The notes under the pieces were generated by a model. The model searched no databases. It was not told the DNA's origin and worked only from the letters and a program-made list of their open reading frames with translations. DNA of 64,000 nucleotides from Neolewinella aurantiaca (GTDB taxonomy: Bacteria > Bacteroidota > Bacteroidia > Chitinophagales > Saprospiraceae): contig NZ_VOXD01000003.1 of NCBI RefSeq assembly GCF_008014675.1, positions 186,001 to 250,000 on the forward strand, read 5' to 3'. Made by a program: the position numbers and the translations under genes. Each line of letters starts with the position of its first letter. Position 1 is the first letter of the stretch. Below are positions 43,408-51,816 of the stretch, piece by piece.

Positions 43408-43859
43408 GAGCAGAAATATTAGTGCTTCAATACCTGGAGAGTACGGAGAGGAACCTGAGCAACGGCAGGGGCCAGGGAATCAACTGCTACGCAGTTTTCC
43501 CTTGGCGGATAACTGATGTTCATACCTCGGGAAGAGCATTTTCCGGCAAGGAGATAAAAGGGTTGTGTTCGGGAAGGAAAGGGGCGGGCGCAGGGAGATT
43601 ACTTTTAATGTTGATCGTCGGGAGGACTATCCGTCGGTGATCATCTGGCTACAGAACAAGATAGAAGAAACCAAGCTGTACTTTGCGGCTGTCAGGTCAA
43701 TAAAGAGCTTGTAGGTCGCCTGTTTGACGAACCTGAGCTGACCGGGCTTTCCTCTCCGCAGGCTGTTCATCAGGTCAGGAAATAAAAAGAGCCCCGCTGA
43801 TCCGGGAGGGATCAACGGGGCTGCAAAAAGAAGTTCGTGGGATTCAGAGGGGTAAACCC
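43408..43859. other. 452-bp intergenic region
   Basis: Contains the rplT terminator at its right end and a very weak, degenerate trace of the dispersed element near 43583 (GGGCGGGCGCAGG). No gene seen. Confidence 0.45.
43784..43821 (-). terminator. Intrinsic terminator of rpmI-rplT
   Basis: On the minus strand a 13-bp stem with one wobble (43809-43821 with 43791-43803), a 5-base loop, then TCTTTTTATT. It lies 39 bases after the rplT stop. Confidence 0.88.
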
Positions 43860-44207
43860 TTATTTCTTCACGCTGTTCACTACTGCGGTAAAAGCTTCCG
43901 GGTGGTTCATAGCCAGGTCAGCAAGGACCTTACGGTTAAGACCAACACCAGCGGTGCTCAGACCGTGCATGAGACGGCTGTAGGTTGTTCCGTTCTGACG
44001 CGCAGCGGCGTTGATACGGGCGATCCAAAGGCGGCGGAATACGCGCTTCTTGTTACGACGGTCGCGGTAGGAGTAGCTCCATGCCTTCTCAACGGCATTT
44101 TTAGCAACGGTGTATACTTTGGAACGTGCGCCGAAGTAACCTTTGGCGGCTTTGAGGTAGCGCTTGCGGCGCGCGCGGCTTGCAACCGCATTTACTGAAC
44201 GTGGCAT
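43860..44207 (-). CDS. rplT: 50S ribosomal protein L20
   Basis: 115 residues from [19 protein letters not shown]; an upstream in-frame extension to 44309 is not part of the protein because the family starts [25 protein letters not shown] and [23 protein letters not shown] are hallmark L20 segments that bind 23S rRNA during early 50S assembly. rpmI lies upstream, but with a 148-bp gap that contains a 7-bp hairpin (44226-44232 with 44254-44260 on the plus strand), possibly a site for L20 feedback control. infC, the usual first gene of this operon, is absent. Confidence 0.97.
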   Translation of the reverse strand: MPRSVNAVASRARRKRYLKAAKGYFGARSKVYTVAKNAVEKAWSYSYRDRRNKKRVFRRLWIARINAAARQNGTTYSRLMHGLSTAGVGLNRKVLADLAMNHPEAFTAVVNSVKK

Positions 44208-44225
44208 ATAGCTCTGTTTTTGTAC

Positions 44226-44260
44226 AGTACGGAGACCGGTTGGTTCTTTAGGCCCGTACT
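44226..44260 (-). promoter_or_regulatory. Possible leader hairpin before rplT
   Basis: AGTACGG at 44226-44232 pairs with CCGTACT at 44254-44260. It lies 19 bases before the rplT start in the transcript, where autoregulatory L20 structures are found in other bacteria; this is inference. Confidence 0.35.
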
Positions 44261-44355
44261 CTCGTGAAAAATAGAGATTCCTCGCTGGGAATTTCTTGGG
44301 GTGAGACACTGACCAGGCAAATTAATAACGTGGCCAGAAGTAAGTTTGTCTCGGC

Positions 44356-44550
44356 TTACTTACAAAGGAGGCGCTTGATTCGCTTCTCGTCCGCTACAGA
44401 AACCATAGCTCCGTCACGAAGACGAAGTTTAGCTTTGTTGGACTTGTTGCGCATCATGTGCGACGTGTAAGCCTGGAAACGCTTCACTTTACCGGTACCG
44501 GTGATCTTAAAGCGTTTCTTTGCACTGCTGTGCGTTTTCATCTTGGGCAT
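44356..44550 (-). CDS. rpmI: 50S ribosomal protein L35
   Basis: 64 residues, full length. [31 protein letters not shown] is the conserved start and [22 protein letters not shown] the end. Part of the large ribosomal subunit. It is the first gene of the unit: upstream DNA is a divergent gap shared with grpE, so infC does not precede it. Its promoter must lie in 44551-44700, where TTAATCCGACTTAGATTTTG-like AT-rich DNA occurs on the plus strand, but no certain minus-strand box stands out. Confidence 0.97.
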   Translation of the reverse strand: MPKMKTHSSAKKRFKITGTGKVKRFQAYTSHMMRNKSNKAKLRLRDGAMVSVADEKRIKRLLCK

Positions 44551-44728
44551 GGCTCAAGTTTTTTATTAAGGGAGCGCAAAGGTACAGTAATACACCTTGT
44601 TTACCAAACTTTAATCCGACTTAGATTTTGATATTTAATCATCGGGGCAGAGCACCGGAGCTTCCACCTTACACCGGCGAATCGGACGGGTATTCATAAA
44701 GGTATAAAATTATGGCACCCAGCTTTCC

Positions 44729-44746
44729 GGGCGCGGCCGCAGGTGC
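44729..44746 (-). repeat. Dispersed 18-bp element, copy l
   Basis: Perfect 18/18 match, reverse. With copy m it forms a 17-of-18 inverted repeat around 81 bases; the loop itself holds a GGAGGG/CCCTCC pairing. Confidence 0.85.
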
Positions 44747-44827
44747 AGGGGCGAGGTGAATAGGAGCAGGGGAGGGTTGGCCCTGGCCCCTCCGGTAGGG
44801 GCGTACCGCTTTCGAAAAACTGGCCCA

Positions 44828-44845
44828 GCACCTGCGGCAGCGCCC
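44828..44845 (+). repeat. Dispersed 18-bp element, copy m
   Basis: 17 of 18 bases match, forward. Partner of copy l. Confidence 0.85.
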
Positions 44846-44943
44846 GAGAAGGCTGGCCTCTTGTCACTCTGAAGCCAGAAAGAGGCATTATCTGCGCCCG
44901 GGTTGAGGAATCATTGTCAGTTTTTGATGAGTTGACCTGACAA

Positions 44944-44976
44944 CTTGCCACCCCACCAAAAATGGCCCTACTTTTG
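44944..44976 (+). promoter_or_regulatory. Bacteroidota promoter of grpE-dnaJ
   Basis: A TTG at 44945-44947 is followed after 21 bases by TACTTTTG (44969-44976), an exact TAnnTTTG -7 box. The ATG at 44992 gives a leader of only about 10 bases. Confidence 0.7.
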
Positions 44977-44991
44977 CACCCTTAAACCGCA

Positions 44992-45600
44992 ATGAAAAAT
45001 TTTTTCAAAATGTCTAAGAAGAACAACGATCCGATCGTCGACGACGAACTGCTGAAAACCGCAGGTGCTGAACCCGAAGAGCATACCCTGTCTGACGAAG
45101 TGGAGGCCGACCTGGAAGATCACCTTGAAGAAGGTGCGGTTGCCGATGTCGACAATATGGTCGCCACCCTGGAAGCTCAGATTACAGAGAAAGACGAGCG
45201 CCACCTGCGCCTCTATGCTGAGTTCGAAAACTTTAAGAAGCGGAGCCGCAAAGAGAAACTCGAACTGATGGATACGGCCGGTCGCAAGACGATGATGGCG
45301 CTGCTGCCCGTCATCGACGACTTCGACCGGGCTGCGAAGCAGGCCGAAAGTGATCCCGATACCAAGAAGGTTTGGGACAGCGGCGTTGGTCTTATTGTCA
45401 AGAAGATGATGAAGACCCTCGAAGGCCAGGGCCTGAAGCCAATGGTTAGTACCGGCGAAACGTTTAACGCCGACTTCCACGAAGCAATTACAGAAATTCC
45501 TGCTCCGGATATGGCCGGTAAGGTGGTCGATACCGTCGAAAACGGTTACTTCCTCAACGAGAAAATCATTCGCCACGCCAAGGTGGTGGTTGGTAAATAG
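44992..45600 (+). CDS. grpE: GrpE nucleotide exchange factor
   Basis: 202 residues. The acidic, disordered N-terminus (about 10-60) leads to the long dimer helix (MVATLEAQITEKDERHLRLYAEFENFKKRSRKEK, about 62-95) and the beta-wing domain ending in GETFNADFHEAITEIPAPDMAGKVVDTVENGYFLNEKIIRHAKVVV, the GrpE signature. It releases ADP from DnaK so that folding cycles continue in the cytoplasm. dnaJ lies 51 bp downstream and a shared terminator follows dnaJ; dnaK is not in the window. ATG 44992 is used; an in-frame ATG at 45010 is possible. Confidence 0.96.
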   Translation: MKNFFKMSKKNNDPIVDDELLKTAGAEPEEHTLSDEVEADLEDHLEEGAVADVDNMVATLEAQITEKDERHLRLYAEFENFKKRSRKEKLELMDTAGRKTMMALLPVIDDFDRAAKQAESDPDTKKVWDSGVGLIVKKMMKTLEGQGLKPMVSTGETFNADFHEAITEIPAPDMAGKVVDTVENGYFLNEKIIRHAKVVVGK

Positions 45601-45651
45601 GGTTTCGTTAGAACCTGATTCATAGCGACTTACCCACAAGTAAAGACCAAC

Positions 45652-46806
45652 ATGGCAAAAAGAGATTATTACGAAGTACTCGGCGTTGAAAAAGGTGCCG
45701 ACGAAAACAAGATTAAGAAGGCTTACCGCAAGAAAGCGATGAAATATCATCCTGATCAGAATCCGGATAATAAAGAGGCGGAAGAAAAATTCAAAGAAGC
45801 CGCCGAGGCGTACGACGTACTTTCCGATGCAAACAAACGTGCCCGCTACGACCAGATGGGCCACCGTGCTTTCGAGCAGGGAGGTGGTTTCGGCGGCGGA
45901 GCCGGGGGTATGACCATGGAAGATATCATGGAGCAGTTCGGAGGAATGTTCGGCGGCGGAGCCGGAGGAAGTTTCTTCGGCGGCGGCGGCGGAGCCCGCC
46001 GGCAACCCCGCGGAGAGCGTGGCTCAAACCTGCGCATCAAGGTGTCACTTACCCTCGAGGAAATCGCCGCTGGTGTAACCAAGCGCATCAAAGTCAAGCG
46101 CCAAAAAGAATGTGGAACATGTGACGGATCAGGAGCTAAGGATGCCTCCAGTGTCTCAACCTGTACCACCTGTGGCGGAGCCGGTGTGGTGCGTCAGGTA
46201 CGCTCAACCTTTCTGGGGCAAATGGCAACGACTACTACCTGCCCAACGTGTACCGGGTCTGGTAAAATGATCAAGGCCAATTGTGGCACATGTAAAGGAG
46301 AAGGCCGGGTGTACGACGAAGACACCATCGAGGTAAACATCCCTGCCGGAGTAGAAGAAGGGCAGCAGCTCAGCATGCGCGGCAAGGGTAATGCCGGTCG
46401 CCGTGGTGGTCCTGCCGGAGACCTTCTCATCAATATTGAGGAGAAGCCGCACGAGTTCCTCCAGCGCGATGGCCAGAAGCTCATCTACGATCTTCACCTC
46501 AATTTTGCCGATGCAGCCCTCGGTACCTCCGTCGAAGTACCTACTATTACCGGTAAGGTGAAAATTAAAATCCCGGCGGGAACGCAGTCGGGCAAGATTT
46601 TCCGGCTCCGGGGCAAAGGGCTGCCAGCCCTGCAGGCCTACGGCACCGGAGACCAACTGATTCACGTCAACCTATGGACGCCCAAAAAGCTCACCAAGGA
46701 GGAAACATCTCTCCTGGAGCAGATGCGTGAAATGGACAACTTCAAACCGAAGCTGGAGAAAGGCGATAAAGGCTTTTTCGAGCGCATGAAAGAGTACTTC
46801 AGCTAA
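45652..46806 (+). CDS. dnaJ: DnaJ co-chaperone (type I)
   Basis: 384 residues, normal length. J domain at 1-70 with the HPD triad (YHPDQN), a Gly/Phe-rich linker (about 76-122), four zinc-binding motifs ([32 protein letters not shown]; about 160-225) and C-terminal client-binding domains ([36 protein letters not shown]). It delivers unfolded clients to DnaK and triggers ATP hydrolysis. Second gene of the grpE-dnaJ unit. Confidence 0.98.
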   Translation: MAKRDYYEVLGVEKGADENKIKKAYRKKAMKYHPDQNPDNKEAEEKFKEAAEAYDVLSDANKRARYDQMGHRAFEQGGGFGGGAGGMTMEDIMEQFGGMFGGGAGGSFFGGGGGARRQPRGERGSNLRIKVSLTLEEIAAGVTKRIKVKRQKECGTCDGSGAKDASSVSTCTTCGGAGVVRQVRSTFLGQMATTTTCPTCTGSGKMIKANCGTCKGEGRVYDEDTIEVNIPAGVEEGQQLSMRGKGNAGRRGGPAGDLLINIEEKPHEFLQRDGQKLIYDLHLNFADAALGTSVEVPTITGKVKIKIPAGTQSGKIFRLRGKGLPALQAYGTGDQLIHVNLWTPKKLTKEETSLLEQMREMDNFKPKLEKGDKGFFERMKEYFS

Positions 46807-46827
46807 CGAAGCCTCTTTGAATTAACG

Positions 46828-46869
46828 GACCCCGACTGAGCCTTGCCCAGCCGGGGTCTGTTGTTTTTG
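46828..46869 (+). terminator. Intrinsic terminator of grpE-dnaJ
   Basis: GACCCCG (46828-46834) pairs with CGGGGTC (46852-46858), with partial extra pairing inside, followed by a T-rich stretch TGTTGTTTTT. It begins 22 bases after the dnaJ stop. Confidence 0.75.
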
Positions 46870-47033
46870 CGCGAAATCTTCAGCTATGTTATATACATTG
46901 TAATTCACGACGAAGCTGAGGCGTTATCGTGTGTGATAAACCGAACGACCACGGCAGAGGCACCGATGCGGTGATCAGGCCAGACAAAGCACAATTCCTG
47001 AGGTCAGGATGCACTCAGCCCCATAACATTACT

Positions 47034-47498
47034 ATGCACAGATTATTTTACTTCCTCGCCCTGACAACCCTGCTGAGTTCCTGCGGGCCAACCACCATTT
47101 ACGAACAGGATAAACCCCTGCCGGAAGCTGGTTGGGCCTATCAGGACTCGGCCCGCTTCGATTTTGCCATCCCTGCCACCGAACAGGCTTACGACCTGGT
47201 GTTGAAGCTGGAGCACGGCACGGCATTTCCCTACCAGAATTTCTACGTGAAACTTCATACCGGCTTCCCCTCGGGAAAACGGACTACAGAGGAGGTCTCT
47301 CTTCAGTTGGCAGGAGATTTTGGCGCATGGTTAGGAGATTGCAACAGCGAAGTTTGTGAACAGGAAATCACCATTCTGCGCAACGCTAAGTTTGCGGAAG
47401 CCGGAGCGTATTACCTCACTCTGGAACAATTTTCCCGGGAGCCGGTACTGGGGGCTATCGGATCGGTTGGGTTAGCAGTCAGGGAAACCATTGACTAA
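47034..47498 (+). CDS. gldH: Gliding motility lipoprotein GldH
   Basis: 154 residues from the ATG at 47034; 35 extra codons upstream carry no signal and are rejected. Lipoprotein signal LFYFLALTTLLSSC (Cys about 17). The GldH pattern follows: DSARFDFAIPATEQAYDLVLKLEHGTAFPYQNFYVKLHTGFPSGKRTTEEVSLQLAGDFGAWLG. GldH is needed for gliding in Flavobacterium and is linked to T9SS function and stability. It agrees with the four T9SS cargo genes here. It is a single gene, convergent with rpoD 49 bp away. Confidence 0.88.
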   Translation: MHRLFYFLALTTLLSSCGPTTIYEQDKPLPEAGWAYQDSARFDFAIPATEQAYDLVLKLEHGTAFPYQNFYVKLHTGFPSGKRTTEEVSLQLAGDFGAWLGDCNSEVCEQEITILRNAKFAEAGAYYLTLEQFSREPVLGAIGSVGLAVRETID

Positions 47499-47547
47499 GC
47501 CCGAATTGCCCGGTGGTCAACTCATCCACCCAGCTTAGGCCGGTCAG

Positions 47548-48414
47548 CTACCCAAGGTAGCTTTGCAGCAAATGCTTGTTGCGGCTACGGCGTAGCCGCC
47601 GGATGGCGCGCTCTTTTATTTGGCGTACCCGCTCTCGGGTCAGGTCGAAGCGTTCGCCGATTTCTTCCAGATTGAGCTGCTTTTCGCCATCGAGACCAAA
47701 ATAAGACGCCAGCACCATGCGCTCTCTGGGAGCCAGCATATTCAGGTTGGCGGTGATTTCTTTGGATAGAGACTCCGACATGATCTTCATGTCCGGGTTC
47801 GTTTCGTTGTTGGAGTCGAGGGTGTCCAGCATGGTGATGTCGGAGTCCTCGCCGGCCACCGGCGCGTCGAAAGAGAGATGCCGCATGCGGCCGCTGAGCG
47901 CCCGCTCCACATCGCTCAAGGATACCTGGAGCAGGTCGGCGAGTTCTTCGGGCTCAGGGTCCCGCTCGAACTCCTGCTGGAAGCTGGCGATGGCCTGGGT
48001 TACCTTGGTGTAGCCCGCTGCTTTATTGTTGGGCATCCGTACCAGGCGGCTGTACTCCACAATTGCCTGCATAATGCTTTGGCGAATCCACCACACGGCG
48101 TAGGAGATGAACTTGAAGCCCCGCGTTTCGTCGAAGCGCTTGGCGGCTTTGATGAGCCCTACGTTGCCTTCGTTGATCAGGTCGGCAAGGCTTAATCCCT
48201 GGTTCTGATATTGTTTGGCCACGGAGACGACAAAGCGAAGGTTAGCCTTCGTCAGTCGCTCAAGAGCAATTTGATCACCCTCCCGGATACGGGCAGCAAG
48301 GCTGGCCTCGTCCTCCGGCGTCAACAGGTCGATCTTTCCGATGTCGGATAAATACTTCTCAAGTGCGATGCTCTCGCGCGAAGTGATTTTATTACTGATC
48401 TTTAGTTGGCGCAT
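47548..48414 (-). CDS. rpoD: Primary sigma factor RpoD (sigma-70, Bacteroidota short form)
   Basis: 288 residues, the usual size of the Bacteroidota primary sigma, which lacks region 1.1. Region 1.2 begins ALEKYLSDIGKIDLLTPEDE; region 2 has NEGNVGLIKAAKRFDETRGFKFISYAVWWIRQSI (core binding and -10 recognition), region 3 FERDPEPEELADLL, and region 4 LNLEEIGERFDLTRERVRQIKERAIRRLRR (helix-turn-helix for the -33 element). It directs transcription from TAnnTTTG promoters such as those found in this window. Confidence 0.97.
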   Translation of the reverse strand: MRQLKISNKITSRESIALEKYLSDIGKIDLLTPEDEASLAARIREGDQIALERLTKANLRFVVSVAKQYQNQGLSLADLINEGNVGLIKAAKRFDETRGFKFISYAVWWIRQSIMQAIVEYSRLVRMPNNKAAGYTKVTQAIASFQQEFERDPEPEELADLLQVSLSDVERALSGRMRHLSFDAPVAGEDSDITMLDTLDSNNETNPDMKIMSESLSKEITANLNMLAPRERMVLASYFGLDGEKQLNLEEIGERFDLTRERVRQIKERAIRRLRRSRNKHLLQSYLG

Positions 48415-48533
48415 GGGCGTAATCCTTTACAAACGGGGAGAGGTTTATTTATAAGATGACCTTAAGGTAATAAAAGTTTCGCGCATAGAGCGTGAGTAGT
48501 GCAATTTTAGGAAAGCATTTAGATAAAATTGAA

Positions 48534-48629
48534 ATAGCCGCTGCCGTACATACCCCCTGTTTTGCTGTCGCCATTCGGTTTGATGGAATGGGGGAGAGCG
48601 GTACAAAGGGTACGTACAGCAGCGGCTAT
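48534..48629 (-). terminator. 22-bp stem inverted repeat after the peptidoglycan-binding gene
   Basis: 48534-48555 pairs with 48608-48629 with two mismatches, around a 52-base loop; on the minus strand it is followed by TTTCAATTTTATC. It starts 29 bases beyond the stop codon of the minus-strand gene at 48658. Confidence 0.7.
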
Positions 48630-48657
48630 TTACTTAAATGAAACCGCAATGCGGTTA

Positions 48658-50547
48658 CTAGCGGAGGCCGAGTTTACGCAGGGTCGGTGCGTTCATTCCC
48701 CCGATGGGGAGTCCGTTGTCACGCTGGTATTTAGCGAGTGCGGTTTTTGTTTTCGCACCCATAATGCCATCAGCTGTACCTGCATTGTAGCCGGCACGGT
48801 TGAGGGCGCGCTGTACCTGCTCGATGGTCGCTGCGGAGCCTTTACCCGGGCAAACTACTTCTACCCACTCGCTGAAGTTACCCTTGCCGGTCATTTCCTG
48901 GCGGGTGTAGCTTGTTGTTTTGGCGGCAACGTCCTCTTTGCTCTTGCACAGGCCGTCGGTTGGATCATAGCGGTAGCCGGTGGGGCAACCTGCGGTATAG
49001 TAGTTAGCGGGCATTCCTTCAGCACCCGCTGCGGTACCTGGGTTCGGGTTTACGGGGGCGTAGCCGCTGGCTTCAATGTTTCCTGCGCGGTCCGGGCCGG
49101 AGCCGAGGGTGTAGGGAAGGACGGAGCCGGGCAGTTGGCCTCCAGCACCCGGGTTCACGATGGTGGGCAGTGAGCTGACCGCATTGGGGTCGGTACTGCG
49201 GTTACCGTATGTGGTTGGTGCCATGAATACACCGCCAGGAACGATGTATTCTGCTCCTGCCAGGCCGCGGCGAACGCGGCGGGTGATCGTCTTGAATTCT
49301 GCGGGAACAAGTTCGTAACGGGTGTAGGCTTCGCGGGCAACCACACGTTTGGTAACCGTTTCGTACTTCGCTTCTACCTGGCGGGTAACCACTTTAGCTG
49401 GGCTGACAAGGCGTTGTACCTGAACATCGCGGTATTTAGCTTCAGAGGATTTCTCCGTGATGGTGGGGCCACCAACGAGAATCTGACGGGCGCCGTACAC
49501 AGCGGGCTCGTAGCTCAGGCGGACACAGTAGTCGTCTCCTCCCTGCTCGACGGCAGCAACGGTGTAACCTGCAGGACAGGCTTCAGCGATCACTTTATCC
49601 ACGGTCTGAGTTTGCGCGGGTACTTCCACCTGACAGAAAGAAACACAGTCTCCGGTTTCACACTCAACGGGAACCTGCTGGAAGGTCATGTAAGCAGGGC
49701 TTACTTCAACCGTTTCGGTTTCGGTCCGGAAGGAGCGTGGAATGCGGTCGAGTTTTACCCGGCTTTCGGTGGTGATGTAAGGTGCAATGGTACCAACCTG
49801 CATTTGCTGCAACAGGCGGGTGCCTTCGGCGCGGGCGGCATCAATACCGTTGGCTTTGATGTAAGCACTGCTGAACGGGCTGTCTGCATTGTCAGGGTTG
49901 AATAGCTTAGCTATATCGTTGTTGGTGTACAGCGAAGGAGTGTTGGCGTTCATCGGGCTGTTGGGCGCGTTGAGGAAGCCATTGGGGTTGTTGGGGTTAA
50001 AAGGGTCAGTGCTGGAATCGATGCCCTTACGGCTGTTGGGATCAAGTACATTGCCGTAGTTGGTAGAGTAGATGCCGGGGCGGGTGTCGTCGCTCATACC
50101 GTAGTACAGGTTGGCGTTGGTCACGGTTTCGTAGGTAGGCTGGCCAACGCGGTACTCAGTAGCGCCTTCTTCAACCAGTACCCGTTCGGTAACGGTTTCG
50201 AATTTAGCTGCCTCAACAACCATCTCTTCGTAAGCGGGAGCAACCATGACGCGCTCCTCTACGGTAGTGTATTCTGCGGGTACATCCACCAGGCGGTAAC
50301 CGGCAGCTTTTACCATTACCTCTTCGGTGTAGGTTTCATACTGTGGCTCAACAACGATCATATGCTCCGAGGCGCCGGAGGTGTTGATGCTTTCTGTTAC
50401 AGACTGGAATTGAGCGGGGATGTGGCACACTGCGTAGCATTTCCCGGCTACTTCGGGTGGGGTGCCGGAGGGCAACGGCAGTGTGTTTTGTGCAACAAGG
50501 AATGAAGTGGCGCAGGCAAGCAGGCCGGCCAGGTAAAGCTTGGTCAT
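48658..50547 (-). CDS. Exported protein with repeats and C-terminal peptidoglycan-binding domain
   Basis: 629 residues from the ATG at 50547; the upstream 27-residue extension is not a signal peptide, whereas TKLYLAGLLACATSFLVAQ is. The N-terminal third (about 60-140) repeats a V-P-A-x-Y-x-T-V-x-E-R-V-x-V pattern (AEYTTVEERVMVAPAYEEM; FETVTERVLV) and the same pattern returns at about 335-420 (AKYETVTKRVVAREAYTRYELVPAEF). Residues 560-629 are a PG_binding_1 domain: IEQVQRALNRAGYNAGTADGIMGAKTKTALAKYQRDNGLP. It probably attaches to the cell wall in the periplasm; no catalytic domain is visible. Its transcription unit seems to be single. Confidence 0.78.
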   Translation of the reverse strand: MTKLYLAGLLACATSFLVAQNTLPLPSGTPPEVAGKCYAVCHIPAQFQSVTESINTSGASEHMIVVEPQYETYTEEVMVKAAGYRLVDVPAEYTTVEERVMVAPAYEEMVVEAAKFETVTERVLVEEGATEYRVGQPTYETVTNANLYYGMSDDTRPGIYSTNYGNVLDPNSRKGIDSSTDPFNPNNPNGFLNAPNSPMNANTPSLYTNNDIAKLFNPDNADSPFSSAYIKANGIDAARAEGTRLLQQMQVGTIAPYITTESRVKLDRIPRSFRTETETVEVSPAYMTFQQVPVECETGDCVSFCQVEVPAQTQTVDKVIAEACPAGYTVAAVEQGGDDYCVRLSYEPAVYGARQILVGGPTITEKSSEAKYRDVQVQRLVSPAKVVTRQVEAKYETVTKRVVAREAYTRYELVPAEFKTITRRVRRGLAGAEYIVPGGVFMAPTTYGNRSTDPNAVSSLPTIVNPGAGGQLPGSVLPYTLGSGPDRAGNIEASGYAPVNPNPGTAAGAEGMPANYYTAGCPTGYRYDPTDGLCKSKEDVAAKTTSYTRQEMTGKGNFSEWVEVVCPGKGSAATIEQVQRALNRAGYNAGTADGIMGAKTKTALAKYQRDNGLPIGGMNAPTLRKLGLR

Positions 50548-50689
50548 AATGTAGGATGTTCTGAAAGGTAATGTAGTCTGAAGCAAAATAAATCCAGCCG
50601 AGCGCAACGGGCCAGACAGCATTCGCACCCCGAAGGTAAGAAACCTTGGGACAGATGCTAACGGAGCAGCCCGAAAATCTTAGAAAATA

Positions 50690-51388
50690 CTACTTGCGCT
50701 TAACGGCAGTGCTATCGAGTTGGATCTCGTTCACCTGATAGCTGACGTTGAAATCATCCAGAACTGCGTCCAGAATACGGTCGTCTCCAATAGTATATTT
50801 TTGCTTAAGACGGTGGCCGTAAAGCCCCGCCAGAGTAGCCCAGTAACGGGCCGTAAGGCCTCCCCGGAGGTCTTTGATGAGATCGTAGGTTGGGATGTCG
50901 AGCTCGCGCTCAATCATTGCCATCAAGACTTTCCCCTGGGTCTTCGACATCTTTTTCAGAGGGGCTTCGAACTTTTCTTCCAGCTCTTTTTGCAGTTTCT
51001 TATTGTAGCGTTTACGCTCGCTCTTTTTCATGTTCTGCGTCATGTACTCGGTCTCCCGGTAAATGCGGATGGCATCCACTGCGTACGGGTAGGCACGCTG
51101 TGCGTAAATCCGGTACCGACGGTACTGCTTGTATTCATCTTCGGTCTCGAATACCTCGGGGCTGCTTACTGAAACATCGCCAAGTTGGGCCACAATGAGG
51201 GTGTCCCCACAGTCGTCAACCATGTATGGGTAGTACTTTCCGTCCACTTTAGTGTAGCCGGTCTGTGCGGTGAGCACAGGTGCAAAGGCCACCAACAAAA
51301 GAGGCAGCAGCGACAGAAGCGGGAGTATACGGGCGCGGCCGCAGGTACCGGGAAAGGTTTTGAAAAGCAAAGTGGAAGGAATATGCAT
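50690..51388 (-). CDS. DUF4294 family exported protein
   Basis: 232 residues. Signal sequence ILPLLSLLPLLLVAFAPVLTAQ preceded by an unusual 20-residue N-terminus that includes GTCGRAR, encoded by a copy of the dispersed 18-bp element. The mature part has DDCGDTLIVAQLGDVSVSSPEVFETEDEYKQYRRYRIYAQRAYPYAVDAIRIYRETE and a charged helical C-terminus (ERKRYNKKLQKELEEKFEAPLKKMSKTQGKVLMAMIERE), matching DUF4294 of Bacteroidota; function unknown. There is no in-frame Met between 51388 and the hydrophobic core, so if the N-terminus is an insertion the gene has kept its original start codon upstream of it. Confidence 0.82.
   Translation of the reverse strand: MHIPSTLLFKTFPGTCGRARILPLLSLLPLLLVAFAPVLTAQTGYTKVDGKYYPYMVDDCGDTLIVAQLGDVSVSSPEVFETEDEYKQYRRYRIYAQRAYPYAVDAIRIYRETEYMTQNMKKSERKRYNKKLQKELEEKFEAPLKKMSKTQGKVLMAMIERELDIPTYDLIKDLRGGLTARYWATLAGLYGHRLKQKYTIGDDRILDAVLDDFNVSYQVNEIQLDSTAVKRK
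51331..51348 (-). repeat. Dispersed 18-bp element, copy n (in DUF4294 signal region)
   Basis: 17 of 18 bases match, reverse, within the n-region of the signal peptide. Confidence 0.8.
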
Positions 51389-51816
51389 AGATGGCCGGAA
51401 ACGATTGTTACTTAAAGATAAATGCTTTTAGATTAGCCTTAGGTGTAATTAGGATGTTAAAATTTAGACATCCCTCTCACATCAGGGACATTCAGAGCTT
51501 ACAAAAGGTCTGGCTTGCATAAAATGAGCATCTTTTTTCGCCTGCGTTACCTGAGGAGAGAAACACCGGCGTTGCGACTGTGCAGTCAAAGCAGATAACT
51601 CCCTCGGGCAAGCGTGGTATAGTCTTGTGCCTGGGTAAACCGAAGCGGAAGGGGAATGATCTAAGCGCACGCGGATGAGGCTTTCGTACAGGTGAGTTAT
51701 TCCACCAGCCAACCAGAAACATATTCTTACGACCCAGAAGACACTGTGGGCAGGGCGATAGGAGCCCGCTCTGCCGAAAGCTATCGCTTGCGCGTCAGTT
51801 GTTTAGCCAGTCGTGG
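51389..51816. other. 428-bp intergenic region
   Basis: Two overlapping minus frames of 76 residues exist but look random (no start context or domain). No terminator or repeat identified. Confidence 0.4.

Larger units (their letters stand above)
44551..44991. other. 441-bp divergent region between rpmI and grpE
   Basis: Holds repeat copies l and m (a near-perfect inverted pair) and the grpE promoter. No CIRCE-type inverted repeat was seen. No gene. Confidence 0.5.

Noticed and set aside
43583-43596. GGGCGGGCGCAGGG as a further reverse copy
   Set aside because: Needs a deletion and several changes; mentioned only as a trace.
44551-44991. CIRCE-type heat-shock operator before grpE
   Set aside because: No TTAGCACTC-N9-GAGTGCTAA-like inverted repeat; the only inverted repeat there is the dispersed element pair.
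51482-51722. Two overlapping 76-residue minus frames in the gap before the M23 gene
   Set aside because: No start context, no recognisable domain, and composition like random DNA.
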